Source of the DNA: Ectopseudomonas mendocina | GTDB lineage: Bacteria > Pseudomonadota > Gammaproteobacteria > Pseudomonadales > Pseudomonadaceae | Length of the DNA stretch: 64,000 bases | Reading direction: 5' to 3' | Assembly (NCBI RefSeq): GCF_007049795.1 | Contig: NZ_SCFY01000003.1 | Coordinates: 1-64,000 of the forward strand | Part shown: positions 16,938-27,051 of the stretch, piece by piece | How the letters are laid out: each line of letters opens with the position of its first letter | Numbering within the stretch: position 1 is the first letter of the stretch | Notes under the pieces: generated by a model | Told to the model about the DNA's origin: nothing | What the model saw: only the letters and a program-made list of their open reading frames with translations | Databases searched by the model: none | Translations under genes and position numbers: made by a program

Positions 16938-17861
16938 TTATTTGACCAGCGTACGCCATTCGGCGTGGCCATTGGTCTTGCCGGTGACCAGATCGAAGTA
17001 GGCTTTCTGCAGCTTCTCGGTGACCGGACCACGGCGACCAGCGCCGATCTTGCGACCATCGACTTCACGAATCGGCGTGACTTCAGCGGCAGTACCGGTG
17101 AAGAACGCCTCGTCGGCGATGTACACCTCATCGCGGGTGATGCGCTTCTCGACCACCTTGATGCCATGCTCTTCAGCCAGAGTCAGGATGGTGCTGCGGG
17201 TGATGCCATTGAGGCAGGAGGTCACTTCCGGGGTGTACACCACGCCGTCCTTGACCAGGAAGATGTTCTCGCCCGAACCTTCGGCCACGTAGCCTTCCGG
17301 ATCCAGCAGCATCGCTTCGTCGGCGCCACCGGAGATGGCTTCCTGCAGGGCTAGCATCGAGTTGATGTAGTTGCCGTTAGCCTTGGCGCGGGTCATGGCG
17401 ATGTTGACGTGGTGGCGGGTGTAGGAGCTGGTGCGCACCTTGATGCCGGCCTCCAGCGCTTCCTCGCCCATGTACGCCCCCCAATGCCAGGCAGCGACGA
17501 TCACGTGCACTTTCAGGCCTGCGGCGCGCAGCCCCATGCCTTCGCTGCCGAAGAACACCATCGGGCGCAGGTAGGCGCTTTCCAGGCCATTTTCACGCAC
17601 GGCGGCGCACTGGGCTTCGTTGATCTCTTCTTTGGTAAAAGGAATCTGCATGTTGAAGATGTGCGCGGAGTCGAACAGACGGTCGGTGTGCGCCTGCAGA
17701 CGGAAGATCGCAGTGCCGTCCGGGGTGTTGTAGGCACGCACACCCTCAAACACGCCCATGCCGTAGTGCAGGGTATGGGTCAGCACATGGGTGTTGGCTT
17801 CGCGCCACGGCACCAGTTTGCCGTCGTACCAGATCACGCCATCACGGTCGGACATCGACAT
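16938..17861 (-). CDS. ilvE: Branched-chain amino acid aminotransferase
   Basis: IlvE catalyses the last transamination step to Leu, Ile and Val. This 307-residue fold-type IV PLP enzyme shows HYGMGVFEGVRAY near residue 35, the PLP-lysine region RAKANGNYINSMLA, and EGSGENIFLV. The start has a strong GAGGAG eight bases upstream. It lies downstream of glnE on the same strand, with a 64-bp gap containing a small GC hairpin, and upstream of waaF. Confidence 0.96.
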   Translation of the reverse strand: MSMSDRDGVIWYDGKLVPWREANTHVLTHTLHYGMGVFEGVRAYNTPDGTAIFRLQAHTDRLFDSAHIFNMQIPFTKEEINEAQCAAVRENGLESAYLRPMVFFGSEGMGLRAAGLKVHVIVAAWHWGAYMGEEALEAGIKVRTSSYTRHHVNIAMTRAKANGNYINSMLALQEAISGGADEAMLLDPEGYVAEGSGENIFLVKDGVVYTPEVTSCLNGITRSTILTLAEEHGIKVVEKRITRDEVYIADEAFFTGTAAEVTPIREVDGRKIGAGRRGPVTEKLQKAYFDLVTGKTNGHAEWRTLVK

Positions 17862-17925
17862 CTTGCCTGCTCCTCAAATTCGCTTCACGGTTCGAACAAT
17901 TAGGTGGGGCCGCAGCCCCCGTCAT

Positions 17926-20868
17926 TCAACTCAGCCCCAGCTCACGCCACAGGCGCATAACGGCGCGGCGCTCATCCTGAAACTGATCCCCCGGCACCAC
18001 CCCAGGCTGCTTCTGCAGCGCCTGGCGATGAGCGGCCGAGCGGTAATTTTTGTAGACCTCACGCAGCAACGCGGCATCCTCGGCGCCCATCAAACCCACC
18101 CGTTCCAGACCTTCCAGAATGCGAATGTTATCGGTGAACTCGAGTAGCTGCGGGTGTTGCCACGACCAGGCCAGAGCCGCGTATTGCACCATAAATTCGA
18201 TATCGACGATACCACCGGCGTCCTGCTTCAGATCGAAGGAGGACGTGGCCTCGAAGGCATTCGGCGCCGTCCCGGCTGCGGTATTTTTGTTGCCAAGGTT
18301 GTCACGCATCTTCGCCCGCATCTCGCTGACCTCGACGCGCAGCGCCTCGACATCACGCTGACGCCCCAGCACCTCGGCGCGCACCCGGGCGAATTCGCCG
18401 GCCAGCCGCGAACAACCCACCAGCACCCGCGCGCGCACCAGCGCCTGATGTTCCCAGGTCCAGGCCTCACTCTCCTGATAGCGCTGGAAGGCGCCGAGCG
18501 AGCTGACCAGCAGCCCGGCTGCGCCCGATGGTCGCAGGCGCATGTCGACTTCGTAGAGCGCGCCGGAGGTGGTCTGTGTGGTCAGCAGGTGAATGATGCG
18601 CTGGCCCAGGCGGGTAAAGAACTGCGCACCATCGATGGGCTTGGCGCCATCGGTCTCGGCCTGCGGATCACCGTCATGAATGAACACCAGATCCAGGTCC
18701 GAGCCATGGCCGAACTCCAGGCCGCCGACCTTACCGTAACCGACAATGATGAAATCCGGATCGCACGGTGTGCCGTCTGCACGGAACGGCCGGCCATGAC
18801 GCTGCACCGTGTGCTGCCAGGCCAGCGCCAGCACCTGATCGAGGATCGCCTCGGCCAGCCAGGTGAGGTAATCCGACACTTTCATCAAGGGCAGCGTACC
18901 GGCGATCTCCGAGGCGGCCACGCGCAAGCTGTGCGCCAGCTTGAAATGACGCAGCGCCTCCATCTGCTGCTCCAGATCCTCCTCGGGAATGCGCACCAGC
19001 CGCTCGCGCAACTCGGCCGCTAACTCCGGCGCCAGCGGCGGCGAATACAACCGGCCTTCATTGAGCAACTCATCGAGCAGCAGCGGGTAGCGGGCTATCT
19101 GCTCGGCAATCCAGGGGCTGGCGGCGCAGAGCGTGATCAGTCGCTCCAGCGCCCCAGGGTTTTCAGTCAGAAGCACCAGGTAGGCCGAGCGCCGGGCGAC
19201 CTTCTCGACCAACGGCAGCACCCGCTCCAGCACCAGATCCGGCTTGTCGTGCTCGACGGTCTGCGCCAGCAAGCGCGGAATAAAGGCATCCAGACGCTCA
19301 CGCCCGAGCCGCTGCATGGCACGCACCTGCGGCCCATTGCGCAGATCGACGAGGCGTCGATTGGCCGTGGCAGCCTCGACAAAACCGGCCTCCTGCAGCT
19401 GCTGCTGGGCAGCCTCATCATCCAGTGCGCCTTGCCATAAAGGCAGCCACTCGGCGCCGACGGCGGTTTCGCCGACCTGCGCCTCATCATCGTCGGGATC
19501 GGCGATCACTTGCTGGAAGTGCCATTCGATGCGGCCACGCCAGTGCATCAGGCGCTCATGAAAACTCGCCCAGTCGGCGAACCCCATGATCGCGGCGACT
19601 CGCGCCTGGTCCTGCGCATCGGCCGGCAGCATCTGCGTCTGCCGGTCACCGATACCTTGCAGGGCATGCTCGGTATAACGCAGAAACTCATAACCTTCCT
19701 TCATCTCCGCGACCACCGCTGGCGGCAGATAGCCCTGCCCCTCCAGCGTGCTGAGCACCTTGAGCAGCGGTCGCTGTTGCAGACTGAGGTCGCGCCCGCC
19801 GTGGATCAACTGAAACGCCTGGGCGATGAACTCGATCTCGCGAATACCACCGGCACCGAGCTTGATGTTCTCGCTCATGCCCTTGCGCCGCACTTCCTGC
19901 TGAATCAGCAGCTTCATCGCGCGCAGCGCCTCGATGGCGGAGAAATCCAGATAGCGGCGGTAGACAAAGGGCCGCAGCATTTCCAGCAACTCGGCACCCG
20001 CAGCCTGATCACCACCAACCACGCGCGCCTTGATCATGGCGTAACGCTCCCAGTCACGACCCTGATCCTGGTAGTACTGCTCCAGCGCATTGAAGCTGAA
20101 CACCAGCGCCCCACTGGAACCATAAGGGCGCAGGCGCATGTCGGTACGGAACACAAAACCGTCTACAGTGATCGCATCCAGCGCCTTGATCAGCTTTTGC
20201 CCCAGGCGAATGAAGAATTCCTGGTTATCCAGCGGGCGCTTGACGCCCTCGGTCTCACCGCCTTCGGGATAGCCGAAGATCAGGTCGATATCAGAGGAAA
20301 GATTCAGCTCGTGCGCGCCCAGCTTGCCCATACCAAGGATGACCATGTGCTGCGGCTGGCCGCTGCGCCGCCCTACAGGCGTACCGAACTGCGTGCAATG
20401 GCGCGGGTAGAGCCAGTGATAGGCCAGATCGATGCAGGCATCGGCAAGATCGGACAAGTCGCGGCAGGTTTCACCGAGCGCCGCCTGGCGACTGAAGTCA
20501 CGCCAGATAATGCGCAGCTGCTGACGATTACGAAAACGCCGCAGGCAGCGCCCGAGGGCATCCTCATCGGCGCATTCATTCAGTTGCACTTCCAGTTGCT
20601 GGCGCAACTCGCCCGGCGCCAGGCTACGCTCCAGCTCACCAGATTCCGCCAGGGCGACGAACATCTGCGGATCACGCTGAGCCTGCTCGGCAACGAAGTC
20701 GCTCAAGGCCGAAACCTGCCGCCAGGCATCGCGGCGCTCTTGCGGCCAGCCCGCAACACGCTCAGCCAGCGCTTCGTGCTCGACCAAGGCGGCTTGCAGT
20801 GACTGCTCGGCACGTTCGGCCAGGGGAAAAAGGGAAGAGGGCAACTCGACCAGCAACGGCAGGCTCAT
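17926..20868 (-). CDS. glnE: Bifunctional glutamine synthetase adenylyltransferase/adenylyl-removing enzyme
   Basis: GlnE adds AMP to and removes it from glutamine synthetase in response to PII. The 980-residue protein has two nucleotidyltransferase domains. The N-terminal one (removing) carries ILGMGKLGAHELNLSSD followed by IDLIF; the C-terminal one (adding) carries VGYGKVGGLEFGHGSDLDL. Each is followed by a helical GlnD-like UTase region (for example LGAGGIREIEFIAQ and QDAGGIVDIEFMVQ). Length matches the family. It is divergent from aceE across a 271-bp regulatory gap. Confidence 0.96.
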   Translation of the reverse strand: MSLPLLVELPSSLFPLAERAEQSLQAALVEHEALAERVAGWPQERRDAWRQVSALSDFVAEQAQRDPQMFVALAESGELERSLAPGELRQQLEVQLNECADEDALGRCLRRFRNRQQLRIIWRDFSRQAALGETCRDLSDLADACIDLAYHWLYPRHCTQFGTPVGRRSGQPQHMVILGMGKLGAHELNLSSDIDLIFGYPEGGETEGVKRPLDNQEFFIRLGQKLIKALDAITVDGFVFRTDMRLRPYGSSGALVFSFNALEQYYQDQGRDWERYAMIKARVVGGDQAAGAELLEMLRPFVYRRYLDFSAIEALRAMKLLIQQEVRRKGMSENIKLGAGGIREIEFIAQAFQLIHGGRDLSLQQRPLLKVLSTLEGQGYLPPAVVAEMKEGYEFLRYTEHALQGIGDRQTQMLPADAQDQARVAAIMGFADWASFHERLMHWRGRIEWHFQQVIADPDDDEAQVGETAVGAEWLPLWQGALDDEAAQQQLQEAGFVEAATANRRLVDLRNGPQVRAMQRLGRERLDAFIPRLLAQTVEHDKPDLVLERVLPLVEKVARRSAYLVLLTENPGALERLITLCAASPWIAEQIARYPLLLDELLNEGRLYSPPLAPELAAELRERLVRIPEEDLEQQMEALRHFKLAHSLRVAASEIAGTLPLMKVSDYLTWLAEAILDQVLALAWQHTVQRHGRPFRADGTPCDPDFIIVGYGKVGGLEFGHGSDLDLVFIHDGDPQAETDGAKPIDGAQFFTRLGQRIIHLLTTQTTSGALYEVDMRLRPSGAAGLLVSSLGAFQRYQESEAWTWEHQALVRARVLVGCSRLAGEFARVRAEVLGRQRDVEALRVEVSEMRAKMRDNLGNKNTAAGTAPNAFEATSSFDLKQDAGGIVDIEFMVQYAALAWSWQHPQLLEFTDNIRILEGLERVGLMGAEDAALLREVYKNYRSAAHRQALQKQPGVVPGDQFQDERRAVMRLWRELGLS

Positions 20869-20959
20869 GGTCTATCCTTTTGGCGGACTGCCGGACGCAC
20901 GGTGCAATCGCCCGCAGCCCCGCTCCAGCGGGGCACGCGCGGCCGGCGGTGCCGCGGAT

Positions 20960-20974
20960 TGTAGTTTTACTACG
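20960..20974. promoter_or_regulatory. HexR-like palindrome upstream of aceE (distal)
   Basis: TGTAGTTTTACTACG is a 15-bp palindrome with one mismatch. It fits the gammaproteobacterial HexR consensus TGTARTWWWAYTACA except at the last base. HexR is an RpiR-family regulator of central carbon metabolism. The centre is 53 bp, about five helical turns, from the second copy. Binding is inferred. Confidence 0.5.
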
Positions 20975-21012
20975 AAAGAATTGTATCCAGAGGGCTGAAT
21001 CCGTCGTCGAAA

Positions 21013-21027
21013 TGTAGTAAAACTACA
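21013..21027. promoter_or_regulatory. HexR-like palindrome upstream of aceE (proximal)
   Basis: TGTAGTAAAACTACA is a perfect 15-bp palindrome matching the HexR consensus TGTARTWWWAYTACA at every position. It lies 113 bp before the aceE start codon. It may repress or activate aceEF, or act on both aceE and the divergent glnE. The regulator itself is not in this window. Confidence 0.55.
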
Positions 21028-21139
21028 AGCGGCCGGTCCTACCCCCGGTAAATCCAAGAATTTCAACTCGCCCGCCCAAAAAGCCGGTGAGACCCAACTG
21101 GCCTCCGATTCTGGAAGCCTTTCCGCCCTGGAGCAAGCC

Positions 21140-23785
<2,646 letters not shown>

Positions 23786-23796
23786 GGAGCGTAGCG

Positions 23797-25773
23797 ATGA
23801 GTGAGTTGATTCGCGTACCCGACCTCGGCGGTGAAGGCGAGGTGATTGAACTGCTGGTGAAGGTCGGCGACCGTGTCGAAGCCGACCAGAGCGTACTGAC
23901 CCTGGAGTCCGACAAGGCCTCCATGGAAGTACCCTCCCCCAAAGCCGGCGTGATCAAGGAAATCAAGGTCAAGATCGGTGACCGCCTGAAAGAAGGCGAC
24001 GAGCTGCTGGTACTGGAAGTCGAAGGAGCCGCCGAAGCGGCGCCTGCGCCGAAAGCCGAAGCCGCACCCGCCGAAGCGCCGAAAGCAGCCGCTCCGGCGG
24101 CTGCTCCTGCCGCTGCCGCGACCAGCAGCAGCGTGCAGGATGTGCACGTGCCGGATATCGGCACCGACGGCAAGGTCAAGGTCATCGAAGTCATGGTCAA
24201 GGTGGGTGACACCATCGAAGCCGACCAGTCGCTGATTACCCTGGAGTCCGACAAAGCCTCCATGGAAATCCCTTCGCCGGCTGCCGGCGTGGTGGAAGAA
24301 GTGCTGGTCAAGCTGGACGCCGAAGTCGGCACCGGCGACCTGATCCTCAAGCTGCGCACCGCTGGTGGTGCAACCGCCAGCGCTGCACCGGCTCAAGCGG
24401 CTACACCTGCTGCTGCGCCAGCCGCCGCACCTGCTCCTGCTGCCGCAGCCCCGGCTGCTGCTTCGGTGCAGGACGTGCACGTGCCGGATATTGGCACCGA
24501 CGGCAAGGTCAAGGTCATCGAAGTCATGGTCAAGGCCGGTGACAGCATCGAAGCCGACCAGTCGCTGATCACCCTGGAGTCCGACAAGGCCTCCATGGAA
24601 ATCCCCTCGCCGGCTGCCGGCGTAGTGGAAGAAGTGCTGGTCAAGCTGGACGCCGAAGTCGGCACCGGTGATCTGATTCTCAAGCTCAAGGTAGCGGGTG
24701 CCGCACCGACCGCCGCGCCGGCGCAAGCCAGTCAGCAAGTGCACCGCGTACCGGAAGGTGCCGCACCGGAAGTGGCTGCCGAAGTACGCGCCATTGCCTC
24801 GCTGTCGGCTGCAGCTGCCGAAGTTGCCAACGCGCCCAAGCGCGATGCCGCCAAGGTGCATGCCGGCCCTGCCGTGCGTCAGCTGGCCCGTGACTTCGGT
24901 GTGGAACTGGCGGATATCGCCGGTACCGGCCCGAAAGGTCGCATCCTCAAGGAAGACGTGCAGGTGTACGTCAAGGCGATGATGCACAAGGCCAAGGCCG
25001 CACCGCAGGCGACTGCAGCCGCTGCCACTGGCGGCGCCGGCATCCCGCCGATCCCGACCGTGGACTTCAGCAAGTTCGGCGAAATCGAAGAAGTGGCGAT
25101 GACCCGCCTGATGCAGGTCGGCGCTGCCAACCTGCACCGCAGCTGGCTCAACGTGCCACACGTGACTCAGTTCGACTCGGCCGACATCACCGACCTGGAA
25201 GCCTTCCGCGTCGCGCAGAAGGCCGTGGCCGAGAAGGCTGGCGTCAAGCTGACCGTACTGCCGCTGCTGCTCAAGGCCTGCGCTCACCTGCTCAAGGAAC
25301 TGCCGGACTTCAACAGTTCGCTGGCCCCGAGCGGCAAGGCGATCATCCGCAAGAAGTACGTGCATGTCGGCTTCGCCGTCGATACGCCGGACGGCCTGCT
25401 GGTGCCGGTGATCAAGAACGTCGATCAGAAGAGCCTGCTGCAGCTTGCGGCTGAGGCTGCCGCTCTGGCGGAGAAAGCGCGCAGCAAGAAACTGTCGGCT
25501 GACGACATGCAGGGCGCTTGCTTCACCATTTCCAGTCTCGGCCACATTGGCGGCACCGGCTTCACGCCGATCGTCAATGCGCCGGAAGTGGCGATTCTCG
25601 GTGTCAGCAAAGCCACCATCCAGCCGGTCTGGGATGGCAAGACCTTCCAGCCCAAGCTGATGCTGCCGCTGTCGCTGTCCTACGACCATCGGGTGATCAA
25701 CGGCGCTGCCGCTGCCCGCTTCACTCAGCGCCTGTCGCAGCTGCTGGCGGACATCCGCACCATCCTGCTGTAA
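23797..25773 (+). CDS. aceF: Dihydrolipoamide acetyltransferase (E2p) with three lipoyl domains
   Basis: AceF is the core of the pyruvate dehydrogenase complex. The 658 residues contain three lipoyl domains (about 1-76, 113-186 and 224-297), each with the lipoylated lysine in ESDKASME. Ala/Pro-rich linkers separate them. A peripheral subunit-binding domain follows (HAGPAVRQLARDFGVELADI), then the CAT domain ending with SYDHRVINGAAAARF. The Asn in place of the usual Asp of HRxxDG also occurs, as I recall, in Azotobacter vinelandii E2p. Lipoyl domains 2 and 3 are almost identical at DNA level. AAGGAG precedes the start. Confidence 0.96.
   Translation: MSELIRVPDLGGEGEVIELLVKVGDRVEADQSVLTLESDKASMEVPSPKAGVIKEIKVKIGDRLKEGDELLVLEVEGAAEAAPAPKAEAAPAEAPKAAAPAAAPAAAATSSSVQDVHVPDIGTDGKVKVIEVMVKVGDTIEADQSLITLESDKASMEIPSPAAGVVEEVLVKLDAEVGTGDLILKLRTAGGATASAAPAQAATPAAAPAAAPAPAAAAPAAASVQDVHVPDIGTDGKVKVIEVMVKAGDSIEADQSLITLESDKASMEIPSPAAGVVEEVLVKLDAEVGTGDLILKLKVAGAAPTAAPAQASQQVHRVPEGAAPEVAAEVRAIASLSAAAAEVANAPKRDAAKVHAGPAVRQLARDFGVELADIAGTGPKGRILKEDVQVYVKAMMHKAKAAPQATAAAATGGAGIPPIPTVDFSKFGEIEEVAMTRLMQVGAANLHRSWLNVPHVTQFDSADITDLEAFRVAQKAVAEKAGVKLTVLPLLLKACAHLLKELPDFNSSLAPSGKAIIRKKYVHVGFAVDTPDGLLVPVIKNVDQKSLLQLAAEAAALAEKARSKKLSADDMQGACFTISSLGHIGGTGFTPIVNAPEVAILGVSKATIQPVWDGKTFQPKLMLPLSLSYDHRVINGAAAARFTQRLSQLLADIRTILL
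24133..24354 (+). repeat. Lipoyl-domain direct repeat, copy A (aceF)
   Basis: This 222-bp segment encodes lipoyl domain 2 (from VQDVHVPDIGTDG) and recurs at 24466-24687 with only scattered, mostly third-position differences. The period is 333 bp, exactly 111 codons, so recombination between copies would stay in frame and add or delete one domain. Confidence 0.8.
24466..24687 (+). repeat. Lipoyl-domain direct repeat, copy B (aceF)
   Basis: This is the second copy of the 222-bp lipoyl-domain unit, encoding domain 3. Lipoyl domain 1 is clearly more diverged, so copies A and B look recently duplicated or kept alike by gene conversion. Confidence 0.8.
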
Positions 25774-25805
25774 ATCGTTTCGAGCACGCCACGCTCGCAT
25801 CCTCA

Positions 25806-25835
25806 ACCCCGCCCATTTGGGTGGGGTTTTTTTTC
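25806..25835 (+). terminator. Rho-independent terminator after aceF
   Basis: A 10-bp stem (AACCCCGCCC/GGGTGGGGTT with one G-T pair) with an ATTT loop is followed by eight thymines. It lies 33 bases after the aceF stop and ends the aceEF transcript. It also argues against a start at 25817 for the next gene. Confidence 0.9.
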
Positions 25836-25930
25836 GCCTGCTCAAAGCCACGGCCGAGTTGATCCCGGTCATGGCATTTACCGCTGCAGCCGCCATGATC
25901 GCGCCATCGATATCGATCCGGCGCACTCCC

Positions 25931-26371
25931 ATGCTCTATCTGCTTCTGAAATTCGCCCACCTGACTGCCGCCGCCTTCTTCATCGGCGGCGTTTTCTTCG
26001 AAGTGATGATCCTCAGTCGCGCCACCCGCGAGCTTGCGGACGAAGCCAAGGCAGGTTTCTCTCGCGCGCTTGGACAGCGCGCACGGCAGGTCATGCATTG
26101 GGTGATTCTGGCGCTCTATGCGGCCGGCCTGGGCCTGGCCTGGCACTACCGCGCGGCATTGCATACGCCGTTGGCCAGCAGCTTCGGCATCCTTCTCAGC
26201 CTGAAAATCACCCTGGCCTTGAGCATACTCGGGCATTTTCTGTTGGTGGTGTTCCTGATGCGCCGCGGCCGCCTGACAGCGGCACGCTCGCGACGCATTC
26301 ACCTCAGCGTTCTGCTGCAGATGCTGGCCATTCTGTTTCTGGCCAAGGCCATGTTCCTGCTGAACCTGTGA
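25931..26371 (+). CDS. CopD-like integral membrane protein
   Basis: The 146-residue protein has four predicted hydrophobic segments, beginning with LLLKFAHLTAAAFFIGGVFF and ending with LLQMLAILFLAKAMFLL. The His in the first helix and the overall pattern resemble small CopD/cytochrome-b-like inner membrane proteins, whose precise role is unclear. I placed the start at the ATG at 25931, giving a normal membrane N-terminus; the frame is open back to 25817, but that overlaps the aceF terminator. No strong Shine-Dalgarno site is seen. It converges with the next gene, which is on the minus strand. Confidence 0.7.
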   Translation: MLYLLLKFAHLTAAAFFIGGVFFEVMILSRATRELADEAKAGFSRALGQRARQVMHWVILALYAAGLGLAWHYRAALHTPLASSFGILLSLKITLALSILGHFLLVVFLMRRGRLTAARSRRIHLSVLLQMLAILFLAKAMFLLNL

Positions 26372-26379
26372 GGGCCAGG

Positions 26380-26913
26380 TCAACCCTTCTGCACGTTACG
26401 GATCAGAAAGCTCATGGCCTTGGCCAGCTCGCCCGCACCCTGATGGTCACGCACGATACTCAGCAGCTCGCTGCCATCGACCGGATTGAGCAGCACACAA
26501 CGGATTCCACCGGTCGGACATTCGTAGCGGATGAACGGGTCGATACCGAACACCGAAACGCGCTGGTTGCGCACGGCGATGGCAGTCCCCTGCACGTCAC
26601 GGCGTTCCTCGCGCAGAATCAGTTCGCCGGTATTGCCGACAGCGAAGCGGTAGAACAGGTCCTGCCGCTGCGCTTGGCCAACCTGATAGCCGGCGCGCAG
26701 GGCGTAGGTTTCCAGCAATGCGTTGCTGTGCGCGAGTAATGCATTGCGCTCGTTATCGGTCAGATAAAGATGCTTGAGCTCGGCCAGATAAGCGGCCTGC
26801 TCGGCGCCCTGCAGCGCCGCCGCATCATCGGCGCCAGCAACCGCAGGTATGGTCGTAAAAAGTGCTCCGCCAAGCACCATGGCCATGAGTTTTCTTGTCA
26901 GTCTCGCTTGCAT
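26380..26913 (-). CDS. Secreted hypothetical protein
   Basis: I do not recognise a named family. The 177 residues begin with a signal peptide (MQARLTRKLMAMVLGGALF, cleavage probably after AVAGA). The mature part is soluble and mixed alpha/beta, with two cysteines (YECPTGGIRCVLLNP) that could form a disulfide in the periplasm. It ends nine bases from the convergent CopD-like gene and is divergent from dipA. It looks genuine: signal peptide, normal codon use and no better frame. Confidence 0.7.
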   Translation of the reverse strand: MQARLTRKLMAMVLGGALFTTIPAVAGADDAAALQGAEQAAYLAELKHLYLTDNERNALLAHSNALLETYALRAGYQVGQAQRQDLFYRFAVGNTGELILREERRDVQGTAIAVRNQRVSVFGIDPFIRYECPTGGIRCVLLNPVDGSELLSIVRDHQGAGELAKAMSFLIRNVQKG

Positions 26914-27051
26914 GATGCACCCTTGCCGAACGCTATAGTGAAGTAGGCCTGAGCCCTAGCCTCCGTCCACGCCAATGCGCCTTCTGACGCAGCGGCCTTG
27001 TACCGAGAACGGACGCCTCGCCTGGTCAGCATACTGGAAGCCCAACGCCCA

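Noticed and set aside
25817..25930. Upstream extension of the CopD-like gene
   Set aside because: The extension starts within the aceF terminator, and the later ATG gives a proper membrane N-terminus.
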